This document shows, piece after piece, positions 8,925 through 16,077 of a stretch of DNA of 32,018 nt. Numbering within the stretch: the stretch's first letter is position 1; each line of letters opens with the position of its first letter. This stretch comes from Candidatus Zhuqueibacterota bacterium (GTDB lineage Bacteria > Zhuqueibacterota > Zhuqueibacteria > Thermofontimicrobiales > Thiofontviventaceae). The stretch spans positions 1 through 32,018 of the forward strand of contig JAFGDW010000086.1 of NCBI GenBank assembly GCA_016931935.1. The letters run 5' to 3'. The notes beneath the pieces were generated by a model. It was not told where the DNA came from. It ran no database searches and saw only the letters and a list, made by a program, of their open reading frames with translations. The translations under genes and the position numbers were made by a program.

Positions 8925-10708
8925 TCGCCGTAAGTGTTAAACGTATGAATCAATTGCTGCATCACGAGTACGAGATGGATCGGCTTGTGGCAGCACTGGA
9001 GCAGCTTGGCTGTGATGTGGAAGATACTGCCACACAGGCATTGTATCGCTGTCCGGCATGTGAAACGCCTAATGACAAACTGGAACAAGAACCGGCGCCC
9101 AAACGCTGCGATTTCTGTGGTTATGAAAGAGACGAACCATTTGAACAATTCGCGACAGACCGTGTCATCCGACTTGATTTGTTAGCCGATCGTCCGGATC
9201 TGTTCGATTCCGGCGGTATTTCCCGCGCCTTAAAAGGCTACATGGGATTAGAGCAGGGTCTGTCCGATTTCAGCGTCAGCAAAGGTGATGTCCAGGTTGA
9301 CGTTGACCCGATCATGAACAACACTGATACTTATCGCCCATTTATTGTCTGCGCCGTCGTTACTATGCCGCTGCTCGATCAGGATAGCCTGCGCGAAATT
9401 ATGCGCCTGCAGGAAAATTTGCATTGGGGTATCGGTCGTGATCGCAAGTTGGCGTCGATTGGTGTGTACGATATGGCCGTCATAAAACCGCCGATTAAAT
9501 ACAGCGTTGTTGATCCCGATAAATTTAAATTTTGTCCGTTGGGCATGCCCGGTGTGCAGATGACGCCGCGCCAGATTCTGGAAGACCATCCCAAGGGCAA
9601 GGCCTATGCCCATTTGATGGCGCCATACAAAAAATATCCGATTCTGATAGATAGCAAGCAGCTCGTGCTTTCCATGCCGCCGATCATCAACAGCGACGAG
9701 ACAAAATGCAAGCTTGGTTCCACACGCCTGTTCATCGATGTCACTGGCATTTCCCGCGATGCGGTCGTCAATTCATTAAATACATTGGTTAGCGCACTGG
9801 CCGAACTCGGCGGTACGATGGAAACAGTGACCATGAATTATCCCGATGGTCCACAGGCGACCCCCAATTTGGAGCCACGGAATATTGATGTTAATTACAG
9901 CGCTGCCCGGAAATGGCTGGGACTGCCATTCACCCGGGATGAATTCATGGGCTATCTGCGTAAGATGCGTCTAAACGTGCAGTTAAAATCCGGCGACGAT
10001 TACACGGTGAGCTATCCGGCATTCCGTACCGATATCCGGCATGAGGTGGATATCTTTGCTGATTTGGCAATCGGATTTGAATATCCAAATATCGAACCAA
10101 AACTTGTGCCCACCATGACGATTGGCGTTCCCCGACCGGAAGAAGAAATTAGTTCACTTGTGCGTGATGCTATGATTGGCCTGGGTTTCAATGAAGTAAT
10201 GAGCTTACAATTGCAATCACTGGAACGGCAATTCGGCAAGTACGGCATGGAGCCGAGCAACGAGCATGTGATCGTGGAAAATCCCAAAACCATCGAACAA
10301 AAAGTAGTTCGCAGCCACATGATGACCGGCCTAATGGAGACATTTCACAAAAATCGACGCAAAGCCATGCCGCAATGGATATTCGAACTGGGAAATGTAG
10401 TGATTATCGATCCGGAAAAAGAAACCGGGACCAGTGAATACCGTCATCTTGCGTTTGGCATTATCGGTCCGGATGCCGGCTATGCGGAAGCTCGTATGGT
10501 TCTTGACTCAATACTTGCTGAACTAAATTTAACTGGCGAATACACTCCGGCGACCCATCCGGCATTTTGCGATGGCCGTCTCGCCGAAGTTACTGGCCCG
10601 GATGGCTTATGCGCACGAATCGGTGAAATACATCCACGGGTGTTGAACAATTTCGGGCTGGCATATCCGGTGGCCTATTGTGAATTGCGGTTGAAGCAGG
10701 TGATTTAG
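8915..10708 (+). CDS. pheT: PheRS beta subunit, archaeal type with zinc-ribbon insert
   Basis: This is the beta subunit partner of PheS (597 residues). It matches the archaeal/eukaryotic beta subunit, lacks the EMAP/tRNA-binding and anticodon-binding extensions of the roughly 800-residue bacterial form, and contains a B3/4-type editing region and a catalytic-like core. Translation starts at GTG 8915, placed after a strong AAGGAGGTG at 8901-8909 and inside the 3' end of pheS. Unusually, residues 46-68 contain C46-P-A-C49 and C65-D-F-C68, a zinc-ribbon-like pair inside the N-terminal domain, in the stretch between GCDVEDTA and DRVIRLDLLADRPD. I do not recall this as a standard element of archaeal PheT. 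The hairpin at 10720 closes the operon. Confidence 0.94.
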   Translation: MPVVAVSVKRMNQLLHHEYEMDRLVAALEQLGCDVEDTATQALYRCPACETPNDKLEQEPAPKRCDFCGYERDEPFEQFATDRVIRLDLLADRPDLFDSGGISRALKGYMGLEQGLSDFSVSKGDVQVDVDPIMNNTDTYRPFIVCAVVTMPLLDQDSLREIMRLQENLHWGIGRDRKLASIGVYDMAVIKPPIKYSVVDPDKFKFCPLGMPGVQMTPRQILEDHPKGKAYAHLMAPYKKYPILIDSKQLVLSMPPIINSDETKCKLGSTRLFIDVTGISRDAVVNSLNTLVSALAELGGTMETVTMNYPDGPQATPNLEPRNIDVNYSAARKWLGLPFTRDEFMGYLRKMRLNVQLKSGDDYTVSYPAFRTDIRHEVDIFADLAIGFEYPNIEPKLVPTMTIGVPRPEEEISSLVRDAMIGLGFNEVMSLQLQSLERQFGKYGMEPSNEHVIVENPKTIEQKVVRSHMMTGLMETFHKNRRKAMPQWIFELGNVVIIDPEKETGTSEYRHLAFGIIGPDAGYAEARMVLDSILAELNLTGEYTPATHPAFCDGRLAEVTGPDGLCARIGEIHPRVLNNFGLAYPVAYCELRLKQVI

Positions 10709-10719
10709 ATTAATATGGT

Positions 10720-10746
10720 GGACTCCGTTTGAAACGAACGGAGTTC
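10720..10746 (+). terminator. Hairpin after pheT
   Basis: A 10-bp stem (GGACTCCGTT / AACGGAGTTC, one G-T pair) with a 7-base loop sits 11 bases after the pheT stop. The U tract is poor (AATTCCCC), so it may act as a terminator only weakly or as a 3'-end stabiliser. Confidence 0.45.
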
Positions 10747-10819
10747 AATTCCCCCTGAAATCCCACATCTTTTGGCCATAAGTTTTTGAAATATATTTGT
10801 AAAATTTTAACCTTTCATC

Positions 10820-10848
10820 TTGACATTGTCATTAAATTTTCGTAAGTT
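10820..10848 (+). promoter_or_regulatory. Putative promoter of RRM gene
   Basis: TTGACA (10820-10825) lies 17 bases before TAAGTT (10843-10848). The -35 is perfect and the -10 weak. It would give a leader of roughly 150 nt before the RRM start at 11005, with no other coding feature in 10750-11004. Confidence 0.45.
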
Positions 10849-11004
10849 AGACGTTAAGCAATCCTGTATTTCACGCTCGATGAACCACATCTACACCGTA
10901 ATCCGTCCGATTTTTTGTCTCATCGAATCCAGTGTTTTTTTAGAAACAAGTTAGTGGAAGCAGATAACTAAGAACACGCAATGCGTAAAAAGATTGGAGT
11001 GGTT

Positions 11005-11268
11005 ATGAATATATATATCGGTAATCTGCCACTGGATTTCGACGACGATGAATTAGTGGAATTGTTCGAAGAATATGGTAAGGTGAAAAAAGCCCAAATT
11101 ATCCGTGATCGATATACGAAAGTATCCCGTGGATTTGGTTTCGTCGAAATGGATAATAAAGATGCTGCGCAAGCAGCCATTAAAGATTGGAATAACGGCT
11201 CCATCGACGATCAGATTATTCATGTAAAGGAATCCAAACCCAAAAAACGCGACAAAAAACATAAATAA
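11005..11268 (+). CDS. Single-RRM RNA-binding protein
   Basis: This 87-residue protein is essentially one RNA recognition motif. RNP2 is IYIGNL at residues 3-8 and RNP1 is RGFGFVEM near 45-52, followed by a basic Lys-rich tail (KPKKRDKKHK). Bacterial RRM proteins bind single-stranded RNA in the cytosol, and in several groups they respond to cold or stress. ATG 11005 is preferred over the in-frame ATG at 10981 because GGAG at 10996-10999 precedes it with 5-base spacing and family members start right at this beta strand. It converges on a second RRM gene and shares a terminator with it. The RNA targets are unknown. Confidence 0.9.
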   Translation: MNIYIGNLPLDFDDDELVELFEEYGKVKKAQIIRDRYTKVSRGFGFVEMDNKDAAQAAIKDWNNGSIDDQIIHVKESKPKKRDKKHK

Positions 11269-11299
11269 AAAATTTAAAATGAGTTTCATTGTGTTAAAG

Positions 11300-11335
11300 A
11301 AAAAAGCCTTGCATAAATATATACAAGGCTTTTTT
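11300..11335. terminator. Bidirectional terminator between RRM genes
   Basis: A perfect 12-bp stem (AAAAAAGCCTTG / CAAGGCTTTTTT) closes a 12-base AT-rich loop. A and T runs at the two edges make it function in both directions, serving both convergent RRM genes. Confidence 0.88.
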
Positions 11336-11355
11336 GCTATCGCGCGAAGTTTAAT

Positions 11356-11670
11356 CTAATAACGGGATCGACCACCACCGCCTTGATATCCGCCGCCACC
11401 ACGGTTTCGGCCGCCACCGGGTTTTTCTTTTCTGGGACGAGCTTCATTTACAATTAAGGTCCGCCCTTCCAATTCCATACCGTTAACTTCCTGGATCGCT
11501 TTTTGAGCATCGGCTTTTCCTGGCATTGTAATAAAACCAAATCCTTTCAAATCACCTGAAAATTGATCTTTAATCAATTTTACTTCCGTTACCTCACCGT
11601 GTGATTCGAAGAGTTTGCGGACTGCCTCTTCGGAGGTCTTTTTAGGAAGATTTCCAACATAAATGTTCAA
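11356..11670 (-). CDS. Glycine-rich RRM RNA-binding protein
   Basis: This 104-residue protein has one RRM followed by a Gly/Arg-rich tail. RNP2 is IYVGNL and RNP1 is KGFGFITM. The C-terminus (GGGRNRGGGG then YQGGGGRSRY) resembles the RGG tails of glycine-rich RNA-binding proteins in cyanobacteria and eukaryotes. The start is probably a TTG at 11670, because GAAGGAGT (complement of 11676-11683) is spaced 5-6 bases upstream. The only ATG in frame lies at 11715, ahead of that ribosome site, and would add 15 unconserved-looking residues. It converges with the first RRM gene over a shared terminator. RNA binding is firmly inferred, and a role in cold or stress adaptation is only a family-based guess. 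Confidence 0.9.
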   Translation of the reverse strand: MNIYVGNLPKKTSEEAVRKLFESHGEVTEVKLIKDQFSGDLKGFGFITMPGKADAQKAIQEVNGMELEGRTLIVNEARPRKEKPGGGRNRGGGGYQGGGGRSRY

Positions 11671-11988
11671 TTGAAACTCCTTCAAAATGTGTGGTGTTTT
11701 ATATACCCAAGCCATCAGTTAAATTAACGCATATGAATTAACCGCTATTTCGAAATGGTGTCAATTCAAAAGCGACCAGGTATTGTGATTGCTAATAAGA
11801 TATACATTTTTTTTTCAAGATGCTACGTAAATTTTATGTCATTTTTAACTTTATAAGAAGTTGGATCTTGAAATCACGTTAAAACGAACATTATAGACCA
11901 GTTAAAAATATGTAATTGACATTCGGTTTACTATTTCTTATCATAAATTGTGATTATTCGGCACTATAACTTTTAAAGAATAAGACTA

Positions 11989-12117
11989 CTCGGGTGCCTG
12001 AGCTTGCCGTCTCGCACCGGCCTACTGTTCCGATGCATCTGAATACGAACGGTTTCGAAGGCAACAACCGCACAAGTTATTGGTGCGAAGTCGACTTCGA
12101 GAGGCTCAGTCGACGGT
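11989..12117. repeat. Degenerate palindromic intergenic sequence
   Basis: A stretch of higher GC than its surroundings holds a perfect 14-bp palindrome CGAAGTCGACTTCG (12086-12099), a direct repeat of AGTCGAC, and CTGAGC / GCTCAG at opposite ends. This looks like a decayed REP-type repeat. Two small hairpins follow at 12124-12141 (CAGAC/GTCTG) and 12144-12161 (ATTCGCT/AGCGAAT). No gene is supported in 11716-12395. Confidence 0.4.
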
Positions 12118-12288
12118 TTGTAGCAGACTCAATAGTGTCTGAGATTCGCTAAAAAGCGAATTTAATTTAATCCAAATACATTTAAAATGGTTTAATCTCG
12201 GGTGAATAAGACATCCAGCATACTTTTTTCTATTATTACTATTAGATGAATTGTTTTACTAACGAAAAATGTGGAAGGAGATTCCGAT

Positions 12289-12320
12289 TTCCCGTCCGAT
12301 GAAAAGAATCGGGACGGGAA
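12289..12320. repeat. Hairpin upstream of lipocalin gene
   Basis: TTCCCGTCCGAT pairs with ATCGGGACGGGAA, with one bulged base and a 7-base loop. It lies 75 bases before the lipocalin start and has no U tract, so it could be a leader structure or a repeat remnant. Confidence 0.4.
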
Positions 12321-12395
12321 CCGTAATGAGAGATAGATAATATTAACTACAGGTTTGTATAGCAGTGAAGTTATAAACGATGAGGACAATAAAAT

Positions 12396-12950
12396 ATGAA
12401 CGTTCAATTTACATTTATGATGATCCCGATAGCAGTCGCGGTAATAGCTTTTGCTAATGCGAGTGCACAAAAGCCACAAACGGTTGTTCATGTCGATCTG
12501 ACCCGTTACGCCGGGCGTTGGTACGAAATTGCAAAAATTCCCAATCGTTTTCAAAGGAAGTGTTCTTCCGGTACGACTGCGGAGTATTCTCTCCGTGACG
12601 ATGGACGCATTGGTGTCATCAACAGATGCCAAAAAGCCGATGGATCGACCACTGAAGTACAGGGAATCGCCAAAATCGTTGATCCTGATAGCAATGCGCG
12701 GCTTAAGGTCAGTTTTGTCAGTCTGTTGGGATGGCACCTTTTTTGGGGAGATTATTGGATCATCGGGTTGGATGATAATTATACATACGCCGTTGTTGGA
12801 ACTCCCAATCGTAAATATGGCTGGATATTAAGCAGAACACCACAACTTTCACCGGAGAAAATGACACAGATTCAATCTCTAATCAGGAATCAAGGTTATA
12901 ATCCAACTGATTTTGAAATGACGATCCAAAATAATAATCCTGACAGATGA
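12396..12950 (+). CDS. Blc-like lipocalin, exported
   Basis: This 184-residue bacterial lipocalin belongs to the Blc/apolipoprotein-D-like group, small eight-stranded barrels that bind lipids or other hydrophobic molecules and often act in envelope maintenance. A signal peptide ends near residue 24 (ANASA-Q). No lipobox cysteine is visible, so it is probably periplasmic rather than lipid-anchored. The N-terminal lipocalin motif is YAGRWYEIAKIPNRFQ (residues 38-53), and YWIIGLDDNYTYAVVGTPNRKYGWILSR matches the later conserved strands (split here by eye, near 124-151). GAGGA at 12382-12386 supports ATG 12396. The gene is flanked by repeat-rich spacers and appears monocistronic. Confidence 0.92.
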   Translation: MNVQFTFMMIPIAVAVIAFANASAQKPQTVVHVDLTRYAGRWYEIAKIPNRFQRKCSSGTTAEYSLRDDGRIGVINRCQKADGSTTEVQGIAKIVDPDSNARLKVSFVSLLGWHLFWGDYWIIGLDDNYTYAVVGTPNRKYGWILSRTPQLSPEKMTQIQSLIRNQGYNPTDFEMTIQNNNPDR

Positions 12951-12966
12951 GCTGTTATTTCAAAAT
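12910..12966. repeat. Inverted repeat across lipocalin stop
   Basis: Perfect 10-base arms ATTTTGAAAT (12910-12919) and ATTTCAAAAT (12957-12966) straddle the stop codon. It is a possible 3'-end hairpin without a U tract. Confidence 0.4.
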
Positions 12967-12976
12967 GGTAATTAAT

Positions 12977-13034
12977 GATTTCCCGCACTTCGTTATTCAA
13001 CGAAAAGATTCCATCATCTGCGAACGAGGAAATC
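12977..13034. repeat. Small palindromic intergenic unit
   Basis: GATTTCC (12977-12983) and GGAAATC (13028-13034) form the ends, with inner TTCG/CGAA pairing. No gene is supported in 12951-13415 apart from this repeat and the cold-shock leader elements. Confidence 0.35.
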
Positions 13035-13304
13035 GGAACGTCGGTTGTGAAATGTTATAATAATGTTCCAGCGCACAGGAAAGTTGATTATTTGTAACCA
13101 CCAACCTTGAAACTAAGCACAATGGTGTTAATAATACTTTTTTAATCGCCGCAAAATTTTACAGCAAATTATCAAAAAAAATATTTGCTTTTTTAGAATT
13201 ATTTTTTTACATTTAAGCTGTAATTAATTGTACCCGGGTTTTATACCCTTCTAAGGTAGTTTGCAGGCTTTTACATGATAGTTTGTGCAACACAATCTTA
13301 TAAT

Positions 13305-13353
13305 AAATCGTGACGAGTGGTGACTAGAAGTCCATTCATCGCGATTTTTTTTT
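13305..13353 (+). terminator. Terminator-like hairpin in the csp leader
   Basis: A 16-position stem (13305-13320 with 13332-13347) has only one mismatch and two wobbles. It closes an 11-base loop and runs straight into nine T residues. It looks like a strong intrinsic terminator, but its T tract ends 62 bases before the cold-shock start codon and 400 bases after the preceding gene. It is either a leader attenuator or the 3' end of an unannotated small RNA. Confidence 0.65.
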
Positions 13354-13415
13354 GTTCATGAAGAGTATAAACCAAGTTGTACGTAATATGTAATCTTTCT
13401 ATAAGGATTGATTCA

Positions 13416-13616
13416 ATGGAAACAGGAACTGTAAAGTGGTTCAACAGCTCTAAGGGCTACGGATTCATTACCCGTGAAGAAGGGGATGATGTATTTGTGC
13501 ACTACAAAGCGATTAAGGGCGATGGCTACAAAACTTTAGAAGAAGGTCAACAGGTTCAGTTTGATGTTGAACAAGGACCAAAGGGCCTGCAAGCGAGCAA
13601 CGTTAGCAAATTATAA
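13416..13616 (+). CDS. Cold-shock-domain protein (CspA family)
   Basis: This 66-residue cold-shock protein binds single-stranded nucleic acid and acts as an RNA chaperone. Motifs are [15 protein letters not shown] (RNP1 type) and DVFVHYKAI (RNP2 type), both intact. AAGGA at 13403-13407 with 8-base spacing supports ATG 13416 over an in-frame ATG at 13377. Upstream lies an unusual terminator-like hairpin and downstream a bidirectional terminator. Proximity to two RRM genes (about 2 kb) suggests a local concentration of RNA-binding proteins, although they are not in one operon. Whether this copy is cold-inducible cannot be told from sequence. Confidence 0.95.
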   Translation: METGTVKWFNSSKGYGFITREEGDDVFVHYKAIKGDGYKTLEEGQQVQFDVEQGPKGLQASNVSKL

Positions 13617-13635
13617 TCCGAAAATGAATCCTTTT

Positions 13636-13665
13636 AAAACCCCGGTCCCAGGATCGGGGTTTTTC
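13636..13665. terminator. Terminator shared by csp and fetB
   Basis: AAAACCCCG pairs with CGGGGTTTT around a 10-base centre and is followed by TTTTTCTTTT. A-rich sequence on the left edge makes it usable for the convergent fetB transcript too. Confidence 0.85.
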
Positions 13666-13705
13666 TTTTAATCGTATTATATCGGCATGTAATATTCTAT
13701 AATGA

Positions 13706-14494
13706 TTACATTCCGAATTCATCCAGTTGCAATTGCATATCGCGATTGAACAGGCTGCGGTACGTCAGATAGAGCGTAGCCATACAGGCAATCGTGACCG
13801 CCGCTGTAAGCATATACATGATAACAATTTGATAGCGTACGGATTGCGCAGGTGCAACACCGCCAATAATTTGTCCGGTCATCATACCGGGGAGTTGTAC
13901 AATTCCGACTATCATTAACGAATTAATGGTGGGCATCATTGCGGTGCGCGCTGCTTCGCGTAATGATGGCTGGATTGCCTTTAAGGGTGACGCCCCCAAT
14001 GCAAGCGCGGCTTCCACCTGCCAACGTCGATTACTGGCTTCGCTGAACAGTCGATCAACAGCAAGAGCAGCAGCATTCATGGCGTTGGCTATCATCATCC
14101 CTGAAATCGGAATCAGGTACTGCGGTTCCCACCACGGTTTTACATGTAATATACCAACAATCAACGTACCAATTGCTACCAGCGCGCCCAACATAATCGA
14201 TCCGGTTATAATCATAAAAAGTCCCGGAACATGTGTTGACTGACGCTTTACGCCATTGTACCCTGCGATCACAATCATAGCGACCAGCATTAGTACAACC
14301 CAATACCATTTCTGAACATGAAACAAGTACGTCAGAATGTAGCCAATAGCCGTTAACTGCACGAATGTCCGGACTGTTCCGATGAGGATATCGCGGGCGA
14401 TTCCCAGCCGTGCCTGAAATGACATCGCAAGCGGGATAGCCATTAACAGCAATGAGACAAGTAAGTCATTCCAACGAAGCGAAATATAATCCAA
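13706..14494 (-). CDS. fetB: FetB-like ABC transporter permease
   Basis: This 262-residue multi-pass inner-membrane protein belongs to the FetB/YbbM (UPF0014) family, the permease partner of FetA. In E. coli this pair is linked to iron export and peroxide resistance. The sequence shows about seven hydrophobic segments and the family stretches GISGMMIANAMNAA-like (here ISGMMIANAMNAAAL), ALALGASPLKAIQPSLREAARTAMMPTINSL, and GIVQLPGMMTGQIIGGVAPAQSVRYQIVIMYM (each conserved as blocks). Translation likely starts with TTG at 14494, 2 bases after the fetA stop, using GGAG about 10 bases upstream inside fetA. That spacing implies coupling. It is the last gene of the MBL-fetA-fetB operon. Confidence 0.88.
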   Translation of the reverse strand: MDYISLRWNDLLVSLLLMAIPLAMSFQARLGIARDILIGTVRTFVQLTAIGYILTYLFHVQKWYWVVLMLVAMIVIAGYNGVKRQSTHVPGLFMIITGSIMLGALVAIGTLIVGILHVKPWWEPQYLIPISGMMIANAMNAAALAVDRLFSEASNRRWQVEAALALGASPLKAIQPSLREAARTAMMPTINSLMIVGIVQLPGMMTGQIIGGVAPAQSVRYQIVIMYMLTAAVTIACMATLYLTYRSLFNRDMQLQLDEFGM

Positions 14495-14496
14495 AT

Positions 14497-15237
14497 TTAT
14501 GCATCTCCATTAATGAATTGACGAGCCGCTTCGGTATCGGGATGCTCAAAAAATTTTTCTGCTTGGTTATGTTCCACAATTTTACCTGCGATAAGCAAGC
14601 AGACGCTTGTCGCCAGTCGTTTTGCATGCTGCAGCATGTGTGTTACCATGATAATGCCGATCCCAAGTTCCTGATGAATCGATTCCACTAATTCGAGCAA
14701 TCGTGATGATGTGCCGGGATCGAGCGCCGATGTCGGCTCGTCCAGAAGTAGCATTTCCGGCCTGTTTGCCAACGCCCGTGCAAATGAGATGCGTTGCTGT
14801 TGCCCGATTGAAAGTTGCTTCACGTCGCGATGAATATCGATGTCTGCTAGACCCACCTGAGTTAGTAAAGTTCTGATTGATTCATCATTAATTTTTAATT
14901 TTCGGAGCGCCGGGCCATAACCGATATTCTCCGCAACAGTCCCATCAAACAATGCTGGTACCTGTAAAACCATACCTACTCGCTGCCGCAAAGTACCGGC
15001 AGGGATCGTGGCAATATCGATCCCATCCAAAAAAATCGAGCCGGCGCTTGGTGATTCCAGCTTGTTCAATAATCGCAACAGCGTTGTTTTTCCGCTTCCA
15101 GAAGGTCCGAGAATGACATGAATACTATGTCCACACGTATCAATAGAAATATCGTTGAGAATAGAAATCTGTTTTTTTCCTTTATCCGAGTTATGGAGTG
15201 TTTTCCATTTACTAACATGCTGCAGGGAGAATATCAT
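14497..15237 (-). CDS. fetA: FetA-like ABC transporter ATP-binding protein
   Basis: This 246-residue ABC ATPase is the partner of FetB. Walker A is GPSGSGKTTLL, the Q-loop lies in VGMVLQVPALF, the signature is LSIGQQQRISFARAL (Ile replaces the usual Gly in the second position of GG), Walker B is MLLLDEPTSALD, and the switch histidine is in MVTHML. The start is set at ATG 15237, 10 bases after the stop of the preceding exported hydrolase. An extension to 15276 would overlap that gene and add residues unlike the family. Function in metal (probably iron) efflux or homeostasis is inferred from the FetAB pairing, and the substrate is not proven by sequence. Confidence 0.9.
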   Translation of the reverse strand: MIFSLQHVSKWKTLHNSDKGKKQISILNDISIDTCGHSIHVILGPSGSGKTTLLRLLNKLESPSAGSIFLDGIDIATIPAGTLRQRVGMVLQVPALFDGTVAENIGYGPALRKLKINDESIRTLLTQVGLADIDIHRDVKQLSIGQQQRISFARALANRPEMLLLDEPTSALDPGTSSRLLELVESIHQELGIGIIMVTHMLQHAKRLATSVCLLIAGKIVEHNQAEKFFEHPDTEAARQFINGDA

Positions 15238-15247
15238 AATAGGCTTT

Positions 15248-15988
15248 CTATTGCAAATCGCGAATACGAACCTCAATTTGTTTTTCTGATTTCAGTAATT
15301 CCAAAAGTTTTTGTGTATCAGTATTACCGTAATGATAGGGATAAAGAATCGCCGGTTTGAATGCTTTTGCGGCATCAGCGACCATTTCCGGCGTCATCGT
15401 ATATGGCAGATTCATTGGTAGAAAAGCGACATCGATATGGGTGAGCGCTTTCATTTCCGGCGTGTTTTCCGTATCTCCGGCGACATAGATATTCTTGTCT
15501 CCACAGCGAATTATGTAACCGTTGCCATTTCCTTTGGGATGGTACGGATTATTTTCACTACGCATGTGAATGATATTGTAGGCTGGCACGGCTTTAATAT
15601 TCATTCCAAGCACGTCTCTATTGTCACCATTTTTCATAATGATCGCGCCAGGAACACGATTCGCGCAACTGGCGGAAACGATAATCACTGTCCCCGGTTT
15701 GCGAAGCTGCTCGATCAAATCCGTGTCGAGATGATCGCCGTGCTCGTGCGTCACCAAAATCAAATCCGCTTTTGGTAGTTTAGAATAATCTCCTTCACGC
15801 GATACCGGATCGATATGAATGATTTTATCCTGACATTTAAACATCAGCGAACCGTGCCCGACAAAAGTCATTTCTAAATTTCCGTTATTGCTAGCAAGAG
15901 TATCAGTTTGTAGCGATCCGGATTTCGCAGATGAACCAGCAGCAAATCCGAAGATTGCCATGCAAATAAATGCTAATTTGATTATCAT
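15248..15988 (-). CDS. Exported metallo-beta-lactamase-fold hydrolase
   Basis: This is a 246-residue metallo-beta-lactamase-fold protein of the UlaG-like branch. An N-terminal hydrophobic signal (residues 1 to about 21, ending near GSSAKS) indicates export. The metal site motif is THEHGDHLD (H-x-H-x-D-H), followed by AGDTENTPEM and a C-terminal YPYHYGNTD that supplies a further histidine. The reaction is unknown; relatives hydrolyse lactones or phosphoesters. It is the first gene of a tight minus-strand operon with fetA and fetB, so it may be linked to metal homeostasis in the envelope. GGAGAGAAA upstream of ATG 15988 is a good ribosome site. Confidence 0.85.
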   Translation of the reverse strand: MIIKLAFICMAIFGFAAGSSAKSGSLQTDTLASNNGNLEMTFVGHGSLMFKCQDKIIHIDPVSREGDYSKLPKADLILVTHEHGDHLDTDLIEQLRKPGTVIIVSASCANRVPGAIIMKNGDNRDVLGMNIKAVPAYNIIHMRSENNPYHPKGNGNGYIIRCGDKNIYVAGDTENTPEMKALTHIDVAFLPMNLPYTMTPEMVADAAKAFKPAILYPYHYGNTDTQKLLELLKSEKQIEVRIRDLQ

Positions 15989-16077
15989 AATTTTCTCTCC
16001 TAATATTAATCATTTGGAGACGGTTTACGGATAGATTGAGATTTTTATCCCATTCACCGTGTCTCCTTGTCACCCCT

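Noticed and set aside
12192..12737. A 181-codon minus-strand frame overlapping the lipocalin gene.
   Set aside because: The opposite strand encodes a clear lipocalin with signal peptide and family motifs. The minus frame has no recognisable domain and low-complexity composition.
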